A stretch of 64,000 nucleotides of DNA from CBDEGR01 sp965237895. GTDB taxonomy: Bacteria > Acidobacteriota > Terriglobia > UBA7540 > JAPUME01. Shown here piece by piece: positions 8,168 to 16,407 of the stretch. Position numbers and translations under genes: made by a program. Every line of letters starts with the position of its first letter. Position 1 is the stretch's first letter. The notes under the pieces were generated by a model, which saw only the letters and a list, made by a program, of their open reading frames with translations, was not told the DNA's origin and did not search any database. The DNA lies in the NCBI GenBank assembly GCA_965237895.1, contig CBDEGR010000002.1:1302001-1366000 (forward strand). Reading direction: 5' to 3'.

Positions 8168-9049
8168 GCCCGGCGCGTCGCCGGCAGTGGGCGGCGCATG
8201 TCTGTAAGGCGTTGGGTGTCTCGGAACGCCGGGCTTGTCGAGTGCTCAGCCAACCCCGGTCCACCCAGCACCATCGATGCATCGCTGCTCCCGACGAGGA
8301 TGCCCTGACGAGGGCCATCGTCACCCTGGCCGGTCGGTTTGGTCGCTATGGCTATCGTCGGGTCACGGCCTTGCTGCGGCGAGCCGGCTGGAGGGTCAAC
8401 CATAAGAGAGTGGAGCGCATCTGGAGGCGGGAGGGGTTGAGAGTGCCGCAGAAACAGCCGAAGCGTGGACGCCTTTGGCTCAACGACGGGATCGTGCGTT
8501 CGTCTGCGCCCCTGCAGTCCGAACCACGTCTGGGCTTACGACTTCGTCCAAGCCCGCACTCACGACGGGAGGGCTTTCCGGTTGTTGACGGTCATCGATG
8601 AGTACACTCGGGAATGTCTGGCTATCCAGGTGGCCCGCCAGATTCGATCCGACGATGTCGTGCAGCTACTGGCCGATCTGTTCGTTCTCCGAGGTCCGCC
8701 CGAGCACCTTCGCTCGGATAATGGCCCGGAGTTCTGCGCCCAAGCTCTACGAGAGTGGCTGGGGCGAATCGGAGTGAAGACGCTCTACATCCAACCCGGG
8801 AGTCCCTGGGAGAACGGCTACAACGAGAGCTTTAATGGGAAGCTCCGAGACGAGTTGCTCGACCGGGAGATCTTCTACACCTTGCAGGAAGCGAAGGTGT
8901 TAATCGAGCAGTGGAGGCGACACTACAACAGGGTTCGACCTCACAGTGCTCTTGGTTATCGTCCACCGGCACCGGAGGCCATGGAAATCCCGCCGCTGCT
9001 CGGGAGGCAGCTGCCTCCCGACCTAGGGACAGAATTACCGCTGAACTAA
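8161..9049 (+). pseudogene. IS3-family OrfB, frameshifted (copy 2)
   Basis: Same transposase catalytic subunit as in copy 1, but one additional G within 8488-8490 breaks the frame between the HTH_21-like part and the DDE core. The two halves sit in frames ending at 8601 and at 9049. All three catalytic acidic residues are downstream of the frameshift. This copy therefore cannot make a full OrfB unless the extra base is a sequencing error. Confidence 0.85.
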
Positions 9050-9240
9050 CATACGAGTTGGTACAATCACTGGGGGCAGGTCACTGGCCATTCTTCTTTT
9101 CTGCGCCTGGCTGCAGGCAAGACTGATTTCCTGAACCCCTTCTTTCCTCAGGCGCAGAACAACCTCCGTGGGGAGCAAAAGATCATGTAAAATATATAGT
9201 GGAGAATTTTGGTTGGAAGGTTTGGCCTGCTGAACGAGAA

Positions 9241-9276
9241 AGTCCCATCGGCCCCGATATTGGGAGCCGTGGGACT
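9241..9276 (+). promoter_or_regulatory. Long hairpin in the mpgS leader
   Basis: AGTCCCA (9241-9247) pairs with TGGGACT (9270-9276). Inside it CGGC/GCCG and CCC/GGG continue the stem with two single-base bulges, giving about 14 base pairs and a six-base loop (GATATT). It ends 42 nt before the mpgS start codon. No U-tract follows, so it is not a typical terminator; it could be a structured 5' leader or an operator. The rest of 9084-9318 is AT-rich leader sequence without a clear gene. Confidence 0.45.
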
Positions 9277-9318
9277 TCACCTGAAACCCGTCGCAAGACT
9301 CGTTGAAGGAGGACCCTG

Positions 9319-10560
9319 ATGAGAATTGAAGTTCCGACCGCCGTGGAACGCTTCGGCGCGGTGCGCATCTTCAGCATGCAGCACATCTTCGAGCTCGACT
9401 CCGGCTCCAACCTCCCGGGCCGTGACCCGCAGAAGGAGTCCATCCAGACCATCCGCCGGATTTCGAACGAGGTCTTGAACGACATCGAAAAACGGATGGC
9501 CATCATCGTGCCCTGCAAGCAGGAACGCTTGAAGGTGATGCGCGGGGTGCTCTCCGGCATTCCGCACGATTGCCTGACCATTCTGGTCTCCAACAGTAGC
9601 CGCAAACCGGTCGACCGCTTCCGCATGGAGCAGGACGTTTTCGCGCAGTTCTGCCAGTTTGTGCAGCGGAGCGCCGTGCTGGTGCATCAGCGTGACCCCG
9701 GCCTGGGAGAGGCTTTTGCCGCCGGCGGCTACTCGGACCTGCTGGACGAAGAAGGTCTGGTCCAACACGGAAAAGGCGAAGGGATGTTGATCGGCATGGC
9801 GTTGGCCAAGCTCTCCGGCAAGGACTTTGTCGGATTCGTCGACGCCGACAACTACGTCCCCGGCGCGGTGCAGGAGTATGTAAAAGATTTCGCCGCCGGC
9901 CTTCACATGGCGCAGACGCCCTACAGCATGGTGCGCATCAGTTGGAACTCGAAACCCAAGGTGAGCGGGTCCCGGCTCTTCTTCGAGCGCTGGGGCCGCG
10001 CCTCCGAGGTGACGAACCGCTTCCTGAATTTGCTGCTCTCCGACTACACGGGCTTCGGCACCGACATCATCAGGACCGGCAACTCCGGCGAGCACGCCAT
10101 GACGCTGCGGCTGGGCGAGCTGCTCTCTTTCGCCCCGAGTTTCGGGGTGGAACCCTACCAGTACATTAATATGCTGGAGATGTTCGGCGGCGTCCACGCC
10201 GGCCCGCATCTGGAGGTGATGGAAAGCGGGGTGGAAATCTATCAGATTGAAACCCTCAATCCTCACTTCCACGAGGACAAGGGAGCCGACCACACCGACA
10301 GCATGTCCGCCGCGGCGCTCAGCACGATTTATAATTCCTCCATCTGCACCTCCGGCGTAAAAGAGGCGATTCGGCAGCATGTGAAGGAGAACGAAGATTT
10401 ACTTCACTCGCAGCGCCCCTACCCGCCGCTGAAGACCTTGAACGTGAAGGAATTCTTCCGCGTGTTGAGCCGTTCGGCCGCAACCTTTCAGCAGATTCGT
10501 CCGCGGCGCTCTTTCTCGCTTCCTGCGGCTCCTCCGATCGTTGTGCCGGAGTCAAGCTAG
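9319..10560 (+). CDS. mpgS: Mannosyl-3-phosphoglycerate synthase
   Basis: GT55 glycosyltransferase that joins GDP-mannose and 3-phosphoglycerate to give mannosyl-3-phosphoglycerate, the first step of mannosylglycerate synthesis. The 413-residue protein begins MRIEVPTAVERFGAVRIF and contains the family-typical IVPCKQERLKVMRGVLSGIP, the GKGEGMLIGMALAK segment and the DAD motif in VGFVDADNYVPGA that binds the sugar nucleotide and metal, followed by GFGTDIIRTGNSGEHAMT. The start at 9319 has a strong GAAGGAGGA site. The matching phosphatase, mpgP, is 4.5 kb downstream on the same strand; genes for a second thermolyte lie between. A hairpin occupies the leader. Confidence 0.93.
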   Translation: MRIEVPTAVERFGAVRIFSMQHIFELDSGSNLPGRDPQKESIQTIRRISNEVLNDIEKRMAIIVPCKQERLKVMRGVLSGIPHDCLTILVSNSSRKPVDRFRMEQDVFAQFCQFVQRSAVLVHQRDPGLGEAFAAGGYSDLLDEEGLVQHGKGEGMLIGMALAKLSGKDFVGFVDADNYVPGAVQEYVKDFAAGLHMAQTPYSMVRISWNSKPKVSGSRLFFERWGRASEVTNRFLNLLLSDYTGFGTDIIRTGNSGEHAMTLRLGELLSFAPSFGVEPYQYINMLEMFGGVHAGPHLEVMESGVEIYQIETLNPHFHEDKGADHTDSMSAAALSTIYNSSICTSGVKEAIRQHVKENEDLLHSQRPYPPLKTLNVKEFFRVLSRSAATFQQIRPRRSFSLPAAPPIVVPESS

Positions 10561-10648
10561 GGCCCGGAAACAATCCCCAAGTCCGATGATTCACGCCCGG
10601 GACCCTTCCTCCAAGGCTGTAGTCCGACCGTTTACGCCTAAGTGGAAT

Positions 10649-10664
10649 GGGCCGATATCGGCCC
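10649..10664 (+). other. Perfect 16-bp palindrome in the mpgS-IMPase gap
   Basis: GGGCCGATATCGGCCC is self-complementary and sits 89 nt after the mpgS stop in the 377-nt gap 10561-10937. No U-run follows it, so an intrinsic terminator is not convincing; an operator is possible. The same gap holds a small hairpin GTTTCCC/GGGAAAC (10826-10844). Confidence 0.4.
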
Positions 10665-10744
10665 GTTGAAATATGCTAACTATTTGAAATACAAATACTT
10701 AGCTACTCGGTGGTGAAAGCCGATGGGTTCGAGCTTGACGAAAG

Positions 10745-10774
10745 AAGACAAACCGCCGGCGGCTGTGATAGAAT
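10745..10774 (+). promoter_or_regulatory. Weak candidate promoter for the inositol-phosphate genes
   Basis: AAGACA (10745-10750) and TAGAAT (10769-10774) are separated by 18 bp. The -10 box is good (five of six consensus bases) and the -35 is poor. It would give a leader of about 155 nt before the monophosphatase-family gene. Confidence 0.3.
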
Positions 10775-10937
10775 GACCCGCTGTACGTAAACCTTCCGTC
10801 CACATCTCAGCCTTGGACTGGAAATGTTTCCCAGAGAGGGAAACTTCCCCAAGAAGGCGTGCGGCCAGCTTACCCCCCCTGAGATTAGGCCAGCAAGACA
10901 GGCAATGTACTGAGACGGCTGATTACCGGGAAGAAAT

Positions 10938-11780
10938 GTGCAACCGAGAGTCCATCCCATGCTGGCTCATCTTGAAGCTCTGTTCCGGGAGGTAGTGCGA
11001 GCCGTAACCTCTGAGGAGCCGGCGGGCCGGCACGAGGAGACCCGATGGAACGCCAAGGGGGATCGAGTCAAGTGGTTTGACGTGGTTGCCGATCAGGCCG
11101 CCTGCGCTTACCTCCAGGACCGCTTCCCTTGCCCGGTGGAGCTTCTGTCCGAGGAGGGCGCCCCCAGGAGGTTCGGCGCCGGAAAGCCGGAATTTACCAT
11201 GGTTCTGGACCCTGTGGATGGCTCGGATAACTTTGCCCTGGGAGCCGGCCCGTGCGGCATGGCGGCGGCTCTGATTCCGGGGGGCCTGCCGATTTCCGTC
11301 GGCACGGTTCAGTTCGCCCTGGTAGGAGATTTGCTCACGGAAAGAACCTGGGTTGCGGAACGGGGCCGCGGGGCATTGCGAAACGGCACCCCACTCCGCA
11401 CGCGGCCTGTTGCACGTCTCGAGAAAGCCATGATCAGTTGTGAACTGAACCATTTTGCGATGGAAGCGCAACTCGCCGGCTTGCTGTCGCGCGCGGCCGG
11501 GGTTCGGGCCCTCGGCTGCAGCACGTGGGCCCTCTCCAGCTTGGCGGCCGGAGCTCTGGATGCCCACTTGGACCTCCGCGGCCGGCTTACTCCAGAAAAT
11601 TTTCTGGCGCCCTCTCTGATTGTCAACGAAGCAGGCGGCTTGATCACCGACCCTGAGGGGAAGGCTCTTCCCCCGATCCGGTCTCTCACGGAGCGCTACT
11701 CCGTCCTGGCCGCCGCCACCCCGGAGCTGCACTCAGCCCTGGTGGAACACCTAAAAGAAAGGCACAAACATGAACCGTAA
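10938..11780 (+). CDS. Inositol-monophosphatase-family phosphatase
   Basis: A 280-residue member of the Mg-dependent IMPase/FBPase fold. Metal-site motifs are LLSEEG and VLDPVDGSDNF. The third expected motif, P-W-D, reads LTPENFLAP, so the usual metal-binding Asp is Asn; this may weaken activity or change specificity. The next gene makes phosphorylated di-myo-inositol phosphate, so the likely job is its dephosphorylation, or inositol recycling. The start is GTG 10938 or ATG 10959; both are possible. Its last 11 nt overlap the start of the synthase gene, pointing to translational coupling. Confidence 0.82.
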   Translation: MQPRVHPMLAHLEALFREVVRAVTSEEPAGRHEETRWNAKGDRVKWFDVVADQAACAYLQDRFPCPVELLSEEGAPRRFGAGKPEFTMVLDPVDGSDNFALGAGPCGMAAALIPGGLPISVGTVQFALVGDLLTERTWVAERGRGALRNGTPLRTRPVARLEKAMISCELNHFAMEAQLAGLLSRAAGVRALGCSTWALSSLAAGALDAHLDLRGRLTPENFLAPSLIVNEAGGLITDPEGKALPPIRSLTERYSVLAAATPELHSALVEHLKERHKHEP

Positions 11781-13260
11781 AATTGCTTCTCAATATTCGC
11801 CGGAGCCTTCCCTGCCGGCGGTGATCGTCGCTGCAGGTGAAGGATATCGATTGCAAGGTGGCAACGGGGGAATTCCGAAGCCGCTCACCCGCGTCCTTGG
11901 GCTGACGCTTTTGGAGCGGGCCGTCCTGTCGTGCCGGGAGGCGGGGATCCAAAAGTGCTACGTGGTCACCGGCTGCCAGGGGGAAAAGCTTCGCCCCTTG
12001 ATTGAGGAACTGGGGCCCCGGACCGGTATTTCCCTTCAGGCGGTCGAGAATCCGAATTGGGGGAAGGGGAACGGCGCCTCCGTTCTGGCAGCCGCTCCCT
12101 TCCTATCCGGACCCTTCCTGGTGGTGATGTGCGATCACCTTTTCGATCCGGACATCCTTCGCCGTCTGATGGAGGCGAAGGAGAGGACGCCCGGCTGCCT
12201 GCTGGCCGTGGACCTTTACACAGATCAGATCGCCAACTCGGACGACGCCACCAGGGTGCGACTCGACGGTCAGGCCCTGATCTCCATTGGAAAAGGAATC
12301 ACTCCGTTCGACGCCCTGGACACGGGCCTCTTCCTATTCCGCCCGACCCTTTTTGAGGCTCTGGAGAGGGCCGACCGTAACGGAGACGGATCGCTGACCG
12401 GCGGTGTTCGAGAGTTGATTCAGAACCGTGAGATGCAGGCGGTGGAGATCCGCGGCCGGTTCTGGCTGGATGTGGACACTCCCCGGGACCTGAAACATGC
12501 GCGGCGAATCCTGCTGGAGAAGATTTCCAAGCCCAGCGAAGACGGGTTCGTCTCCCGGTGGTTGAACCGTCCTGTTTCCCGCAGGATATCGCAATTGTTG
12601 GCTCGCACCGGCCTTCCCCCCAACGCCATCACCGTCCTGAGCTTCCTGGTCCTTCTCGGCGGCGCTTTCCTGTTCAGTATGGGGCAGTATGTCTGGACGG
12701 TGCTGGCCGGCCTCCTGGTCCAGACGGCTTCGGTCCTGGACGGCTGCGACGGGGAGGTGGCGCGCCTGAAGTTCAGGACCAGCCGGTTCGGGGCTTGGTT
12801 CGACACCGTGCTGGACCGCTATGGGGACACGGCGATCGCGCTAGGAATCATCTACGGTTACTGGCTGGTGGCCCCGGGAAAGTACGTTTGGCTGGGGGGC
12901 ACTCTGGCTTTGACGGGTCTTATCCTGCCGAGCTACCTGAAGAAAGAATACGTCCTCCGTTATCGGTGCCAACTACCCTGCACCGTGGTGGATAAGCTGC
13001 TCAAGCGAGATACTCGACTCTTCACATTCTTTGTGGGGGCATGCTTGAATCGGCCCTTCGAGGCTCTGATTCTGGTAGGGCTTCTATCCCATCTGGGCAT
13101 TGCATGGACCTTCCTCACCGTCCTGCGCCGTGAAAATGCATTACAGGCGGAGCGCAAGCGGGAAGCGTATGCGGGGCTTATCCCTCGCGGGGAGATTATT
13201 TTCTCTACCCCCCTCCGCACGGAGAATACGTCTCTGGAAAGACCCGTAGGCGGCGCGTAA
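11770..13260 (+). CDS. Bifunctional inositol-1-phosphate cytidylyltransferase / di-myo-inositol phosphate phosphate synthase
   Basis: Two-domain protein of 496 residues. Residues about 15-245 form a nucleotidyltransferase (AVIVAAGEGYRL, then KPLTRVLGLTLLERA) that would make CDP-inositol from CTP and inositol-1-phosphate. Residues about 265-460 form a membrane CDP-alcohol phosphotransferase with the complete signature DGEVAR-x8-G-x3-D-x3-D and several hydrophobic helices. This fusion is the IPCT/DIPPS enzyme of hyperthermophiles, which condenses CDP-inositol with inositol-1-phosphate on the way to di-myo-inositol phosphate, a thermolyte. Coupled to the upstream phosphatase-family gene. Inositol-3-phosphate synthase, needed for the precursor, is not in the window. 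Confidence 0.9.
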   Translation: MNRKIASQYSPEPSLPAVIVAAGEGYRLQGGNGGIPKPLTRVLGLTLLERAVLSCREAGIQKCYVVTGCQGEKLRPLIEELGPRTGISLQAVENPNWGKGNGASVLAAAPFLSGPFLVVMCDHLFDPDILRRLMEAKERTPGCLLAVDLYTDQIANSDDATRVRLDGQALISIGKGITPFDALDTGLFLFRPTLFEALERADRNGDGSLTGGVRELIQNREMQAVEIRGRFWLDVDTPRDLKHARRILLEKISKPSEDGFVSRWLNRPVSRRISQLLARTGLPPNAITVLSFLVLLGGAFLFSMGQYVWTVLAGLLVQTASVLDGCDGEVARLKFRTSRFGAWFDTVLDRYGDTAIALGIIYGYWLVAPGKYVWLGGTLALTGLILPSYLKKEYVLRYRCQLPCTVVDKLLKRDTRLFTFFVGACLNRPFEALILVGLLSHLGIAWTFLTVLRRENALQAERKREAYAGLIPRGEIIFSTPLRTENTSLERPVGGA

Positions 13261-13424
13261 GGACGATTCCGCGCGCTTCTCCTCGTAGGGGCTGCTGCGT
13301 GTGGGTGCGCCTCCGACCCAGCCAAGAACCAATAGGAAGTCCTGGGGGAGGTCCGGTCTGCCCCCCACCCCGCCTTATTCTGATTCATGTCTCCCATCCA
13401 CCGGCCCGCTAGGAGCCTCGTTAA

Positions 13425-14964
13425 GCCGGCGCTTCCCGCAGTTCATCCGTCCGCGGTTTAACCGCCCGCAGCTTAACCGGTTATATCGCCGATCTCAAAA
13501 AGGATTCCCAAGAAGTCACCGCCCAAGCCGTCTGCTCCATTGCCCAGATAAAAAAAGGACGCCGGAGGCGCCGGGATCGTCATCGCCAATCCGAACGATT
13601 GGGAGGTTACCAGTTGGGTGAAGGCGGACGTGGAATTGGATGAGAGTTACACGGAAGAACCCGGCCTCCGCTTCCGAGATCAAGAGATCCCTTGCGAAAT
13701 TCTCAACCTGGACCGCGGCAAAGACGGCCCCCTCCGCAGATGCCGGCTCGGATTCATTGCCACGGTCCCGCCCACCGGTTACCGCGTCTTCCGCCTGGCG
13801 GAAAAGAAGGAGCCTCGGCAAAACCGCATCGAGTTCCGGGACCGCCGCGTCATGACGCCCTATTTCGACCTCGAAGTCAATCCGGAGAACGGCATCCTCC
13901 AGGTTTGGAACAAAGAAGGCCGGCAAATTCTTAGGGGGAATGAGATCGTCATCGACGAAGAGATCGGCGATCTCTACTTTCATCACAGCCGGCTTGACCA
14001 TCCCATCGGCAGCGAAAGCGGCGGCGGTATCCGCTTCGCGGCCTTCAAGCCGGAAGAGTTCAAGCTCGAGCAGGGCCCCCTCCGCACCGTCATTACGTTC
14101 AAGGACGCCTTCTATTGCCTCCGCTGGCCCTATTACCTGACCGAGTACTTCGGCCCACAGATCTACCGCCACAAGACCGTCGACATCACCAAACAGGTGA
14201 TCGTGTATGAGAATCTGCCCCGCATCGACTTCCTCACCACGCTCTACCTGCAGCAATCCCACGTCCGCATCCGGCTGAAATTCGATACCTGCATGGTGGC
14301 GCCCAAGTACACGCGCCAGACTCAGTTCGGCGTGATCGACCTGCCGCATTCTCGGACCTTGGCCGAAGGCGTCAAGGCGCCTTCGCTCTCCTGGGTCAAC
14401 GGCGAGGAGGGCGACCGCGGGTTGGCGTTTTTAAGCTGCGGAGTTCCCATCAACGACATTCACGCCGGAGAGATCTACTACACGCTGTTAAGAAGCGTTT
14501 CGGTTCTTTCCGCTGACGGGTCCAGCGGGACGTTGGTGCCCACGCCCGGCGCGCAGGAGCTGGGCAATCACAGTTACATCTATTCCGTCTACCCGCACGA
14601 GGGGGACTGGAAGAAGGCCGAAATTCATCGCCGCGCTTCCGAATTCAATCATCGACTCTTCGCCTTCCAGATGGACGGCGAAGCGGCGAAAGATGAACTC
14701 GGAACCCTGACGCTGGAGCCGTCCAATTTGATCATCTCCTCGCTGAAAAAAGCCGAAGCGGACGATTCGGTAATTTTAAGATTCTATGAGATGCACGGCA
14801 AAGCGTGCCGCACGGTCCTGACGCTGCCTCCCCAGGTCCAAGGCGTTCTCTCCACCAATCTGATCGAACAAGAGGAACGCCAATCGCCCATCCGGGACGG
14901 GAAATTGGAAATCGACGTCGGCCCGTTCGAGATAGTCACCTTAAAACTCCTGCTGGAGGAGTAA
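13425..14964 (+). pseudogene. GH38-type alpha-mannosidase, C-terminal domains only, frameshifted
   Basis: From about 13558 the frame reads AGIVIANPNDWEVTSW and continues to 14964 through typical GH38 C-terminal sequence (LPRIDFLTTLYLQQSH, AGEIYYTLLRSVSVL, SVILRFYEMHGKACR, DVGPFEIVTLKL). A short upstream frame (13425-13557) joins it only if one A is removed from the seven-A run at 13550-13556, so the gene carries a +1 homopolymer frameshift. The whole catalytic GH38 N-terminal domain (several hundred residues) is missing. An internal GTG at 13618 could still give a 448-residue beta-sandwich protein without a catalytic domain. Located between the solute-synthesis genes, it may be the ruin of a mannoside-processing enzyme. 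The stretch 13261-13424 shows nothing else. Confidence 0.75.
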
Positions 14965-15056
14965 GAATCTCCGGTCCCAAAATTCTCCTTCTTTCCTTTT
15001 CGAATGGGGTAAACTTCGGGGTTCAGGAAAGAGACCAAGCGAATGAGACTGGGCGA

Positions 15057-15869
15057 ATGAGCGCGGGAAAACTGATCCTATTCACCGACCTCGACGGAAC
15101 GCTGCTCGATCTCGATTCCTACTCCTATGAGCCGGCCGCCGAGGCGCTCCGTCTTGTCCGGGACCGCGACGTGCCGCTGGTCTTCTGCTCGGCCAAGACG
15201 CGGCTCGAACAGGAGCACTACCGCCACCGGCTCGGCATCCCCGACCCGTTCATTGTGGAAAACGGCAGCGCGATATTTATTCCGAAGGATTGCTTTTCCT
15301 TCCTTTTTCCCTATCAGAAAACGGCGGCGGGCTATCGCGTCATCGAGCTGGGCGTCTCCTACCGGAAAATTCGTGCCGCGCTTGAAAAGGTAAGAACGGA
15401 AACCTCCATCGACTTTCAGGGCTACGGCGACATGAGTGTCGAACAGGTGGCGGCGGCCACCGGATTGGACACGGAAGCCGCCCAAAGGGCCATGGCCCGC
15501 GAGTACGACGAAACGTTCCAATTGAAGAATTCCGCCCAGGACGTGAAAAAGTTGGAGACGGCTCTGCGGCGCGAGGAAATCCACTGCACCCACGGCGGGC
15601 GATTTCACCACGCCCTGGGACCGAACGATAAGGGCATGGCCGTCACGCTGCTTACCGAATTGTATCGAAAAAAATTCGGCGAGGTTCGCACCGCCGGCAT
15701 TGGTGACACCGTGAACGACGCGCCGATGCTGGCCGCCGTCGACGTTCCGTTTCTGGTTCAGCGTCCGGGAGGAGATTGGGAGAAACTCGATCAGCCGAAT
15801 CTCCGCCAGATGCCGGCCGTGGGACCGGCAGGCTGGAACCTCGCCGTCCGTGAGTTGCTCAACGCCTAG
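15057..15869 (+). CDS. mpgP: Mannosyl-3-phosphoglycerate phosphatase
   Basis: HAD-superfamily phosphatase of 270 residues that converts mannosyl-3-phosphoglycerate to mannosylglycerate, completing the pathway begun by MpgS. Catalytic motif I is FTDLDGTLLD near the N-terminus; motif IV is GIGDTVNDAPML near the C-terminus; the cap segment VENGSAIFIP is typical of the MPGP family. The ATG at 15057 gives MSAGKLILFTDLDG; an upstream in-frame extension to 14805 overlaps the mannosidase gene and lacks homology. It lies 92 nt after the mannosidase fragment on the same strand. Confidence 0.92.
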   Translation: MSAGKLILFTDLDGTLLDLDSYSYEPAAEALRLVRDRDVPLVFCSAKTRLEQEHYRHRLGIPDPFIVENGSAIFIPKDCFSFLFPYQKTAAGYRVIELGVSYRKIRAALEKVRTETSIDFQGYGDMSVEQVAAATGLDTEAAQRAMAREYDETFQLKNSAQDVKKLETALRREEIHCTHGGRFHHALGPNDKGMAVTLLTELYRKKFGEVRTAGIGDTVNDAPMLAAVDVPFLVQRPGGDWEKLDQPNLRQMPAVGPAGWNLAVRELLNA

Positions 15870-16065
15870 ACTTCCTCGCGGTCTTCTCGCTTCCACGCGG
15901 ACACCTTGAAACTCACCAGGAAATTGCCGTTTATGCGGGTCCACATAAACAAGAGCAGACCTACAATGGCCCGATCTACGTTCCAGGTCAGTGTATTAGT
16001 CGCAGAAGACGGGAACTCGGGTGGATCTGCCTCTCAAAGATCGGCAACATCCGCTGGAGGCCTAG

Positions 16066-16197
16066 TGTTGGCCCGGAAACGATGGCATGACGGTCGCGTC
16101 CAGTGCATGGCTAGCTTGCCTTCCTTGATCCATTGCTCGGTTGTCTCTCGCTTATTATAGAACCGTACGACCACCCGATTCGGCAGCTCTAGGTTGG
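16066..16197 (-). pseudogene. IS1380-family transposase remnant
   Basis: About 44 codons on the minus strand read ELPNRVVVRFYNKRETTEQW, IKEGKLAMHWTRPSCHRFRA. This matches the conserved RFYNxRGTAEQWIKEGK...TRLSCHRF segment of IS1380-type transposases, which contains the catalytic glutamate region. Sequence similarity is lost on both sides. A dead fragment in the 15870-16407 gap. Confidence 0.65.
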
Positions 16198-16233
16198 GAC
16201 GATGAACCCCGCGCAGGGAAATAGCTCCCCCGC

Positions 16234-16315
16234 GTGAAACTCGACCTTCGCCACTACCCTCCGCTCCGAACCCCGCTTCCAGGACCTGCTGCGGCGGATG
16301 AATTTTCTGGAGTAA
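16234..16315 (+). pseudogene. C-terminal end of a TPR/cyclase-type protein (frameshifted remnant)
   Basis: One frame reads VKLDLRHYPPL and the next, from 16259, reads LRSEPRFQDLLRRMNFLE followed by TAA 16313-16315. Joined across a frameshift this is the common ending (DPLRSDPRFQDLLRRM) of Acidobacteria TPR-containing kinases and adenylate-cyclase-like proteins. Only the tail remains. Confidence 0.5.
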
Positions 16316-16407
16316 GCCTCTCGCGTTGACTTGGGTGGGGGTGGGGTCTAACATGCCCTACTGAGAAGCTGGGTCATCTACGAGAAGACGCGAGTGAGAA
16401 AGGCAGC

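Larger units (their letters stand above)
7823..9083 (+). mobile_element. IS3-family (IS407 group) insertion sequence, copy 2
   Basis: 1261 bp, nearly identical to copy 1 at 3423-4682, same orientation and same terminal repeats. I found only two differences: one extra G in the run at 8488-8490 and a silent C-to-A change in orfB (8847). Flanks TTCC (left) and CTGG (right) show no target duplication. The insertion truncates the FAH-family gene on its left. Together with copy 1 it brackets about 3.1 kb of foreign-looking DNA. Confidence 0.93.

Noticed and set aside
3423..9083. Target-site duplications flanking the two IS copies
   Set aside because: Flanks TCGA/GTGT and TTCC/CTGG do not match for either copy, nor for the outer pair, so no duplication can be claimed.
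9277..10380. A 367-codon minus-strand frame across mpgS
   Set aside because: Antisense shadow of mpgS; no family motif, and mpgS itself shows clear functional residues.
10649..10664. Reading the palindrome as an intrinsic terminator of mpgS
   Set aside because: There is no U-tract after the stem and no loop to speak of; it is listed only as a palindrome.
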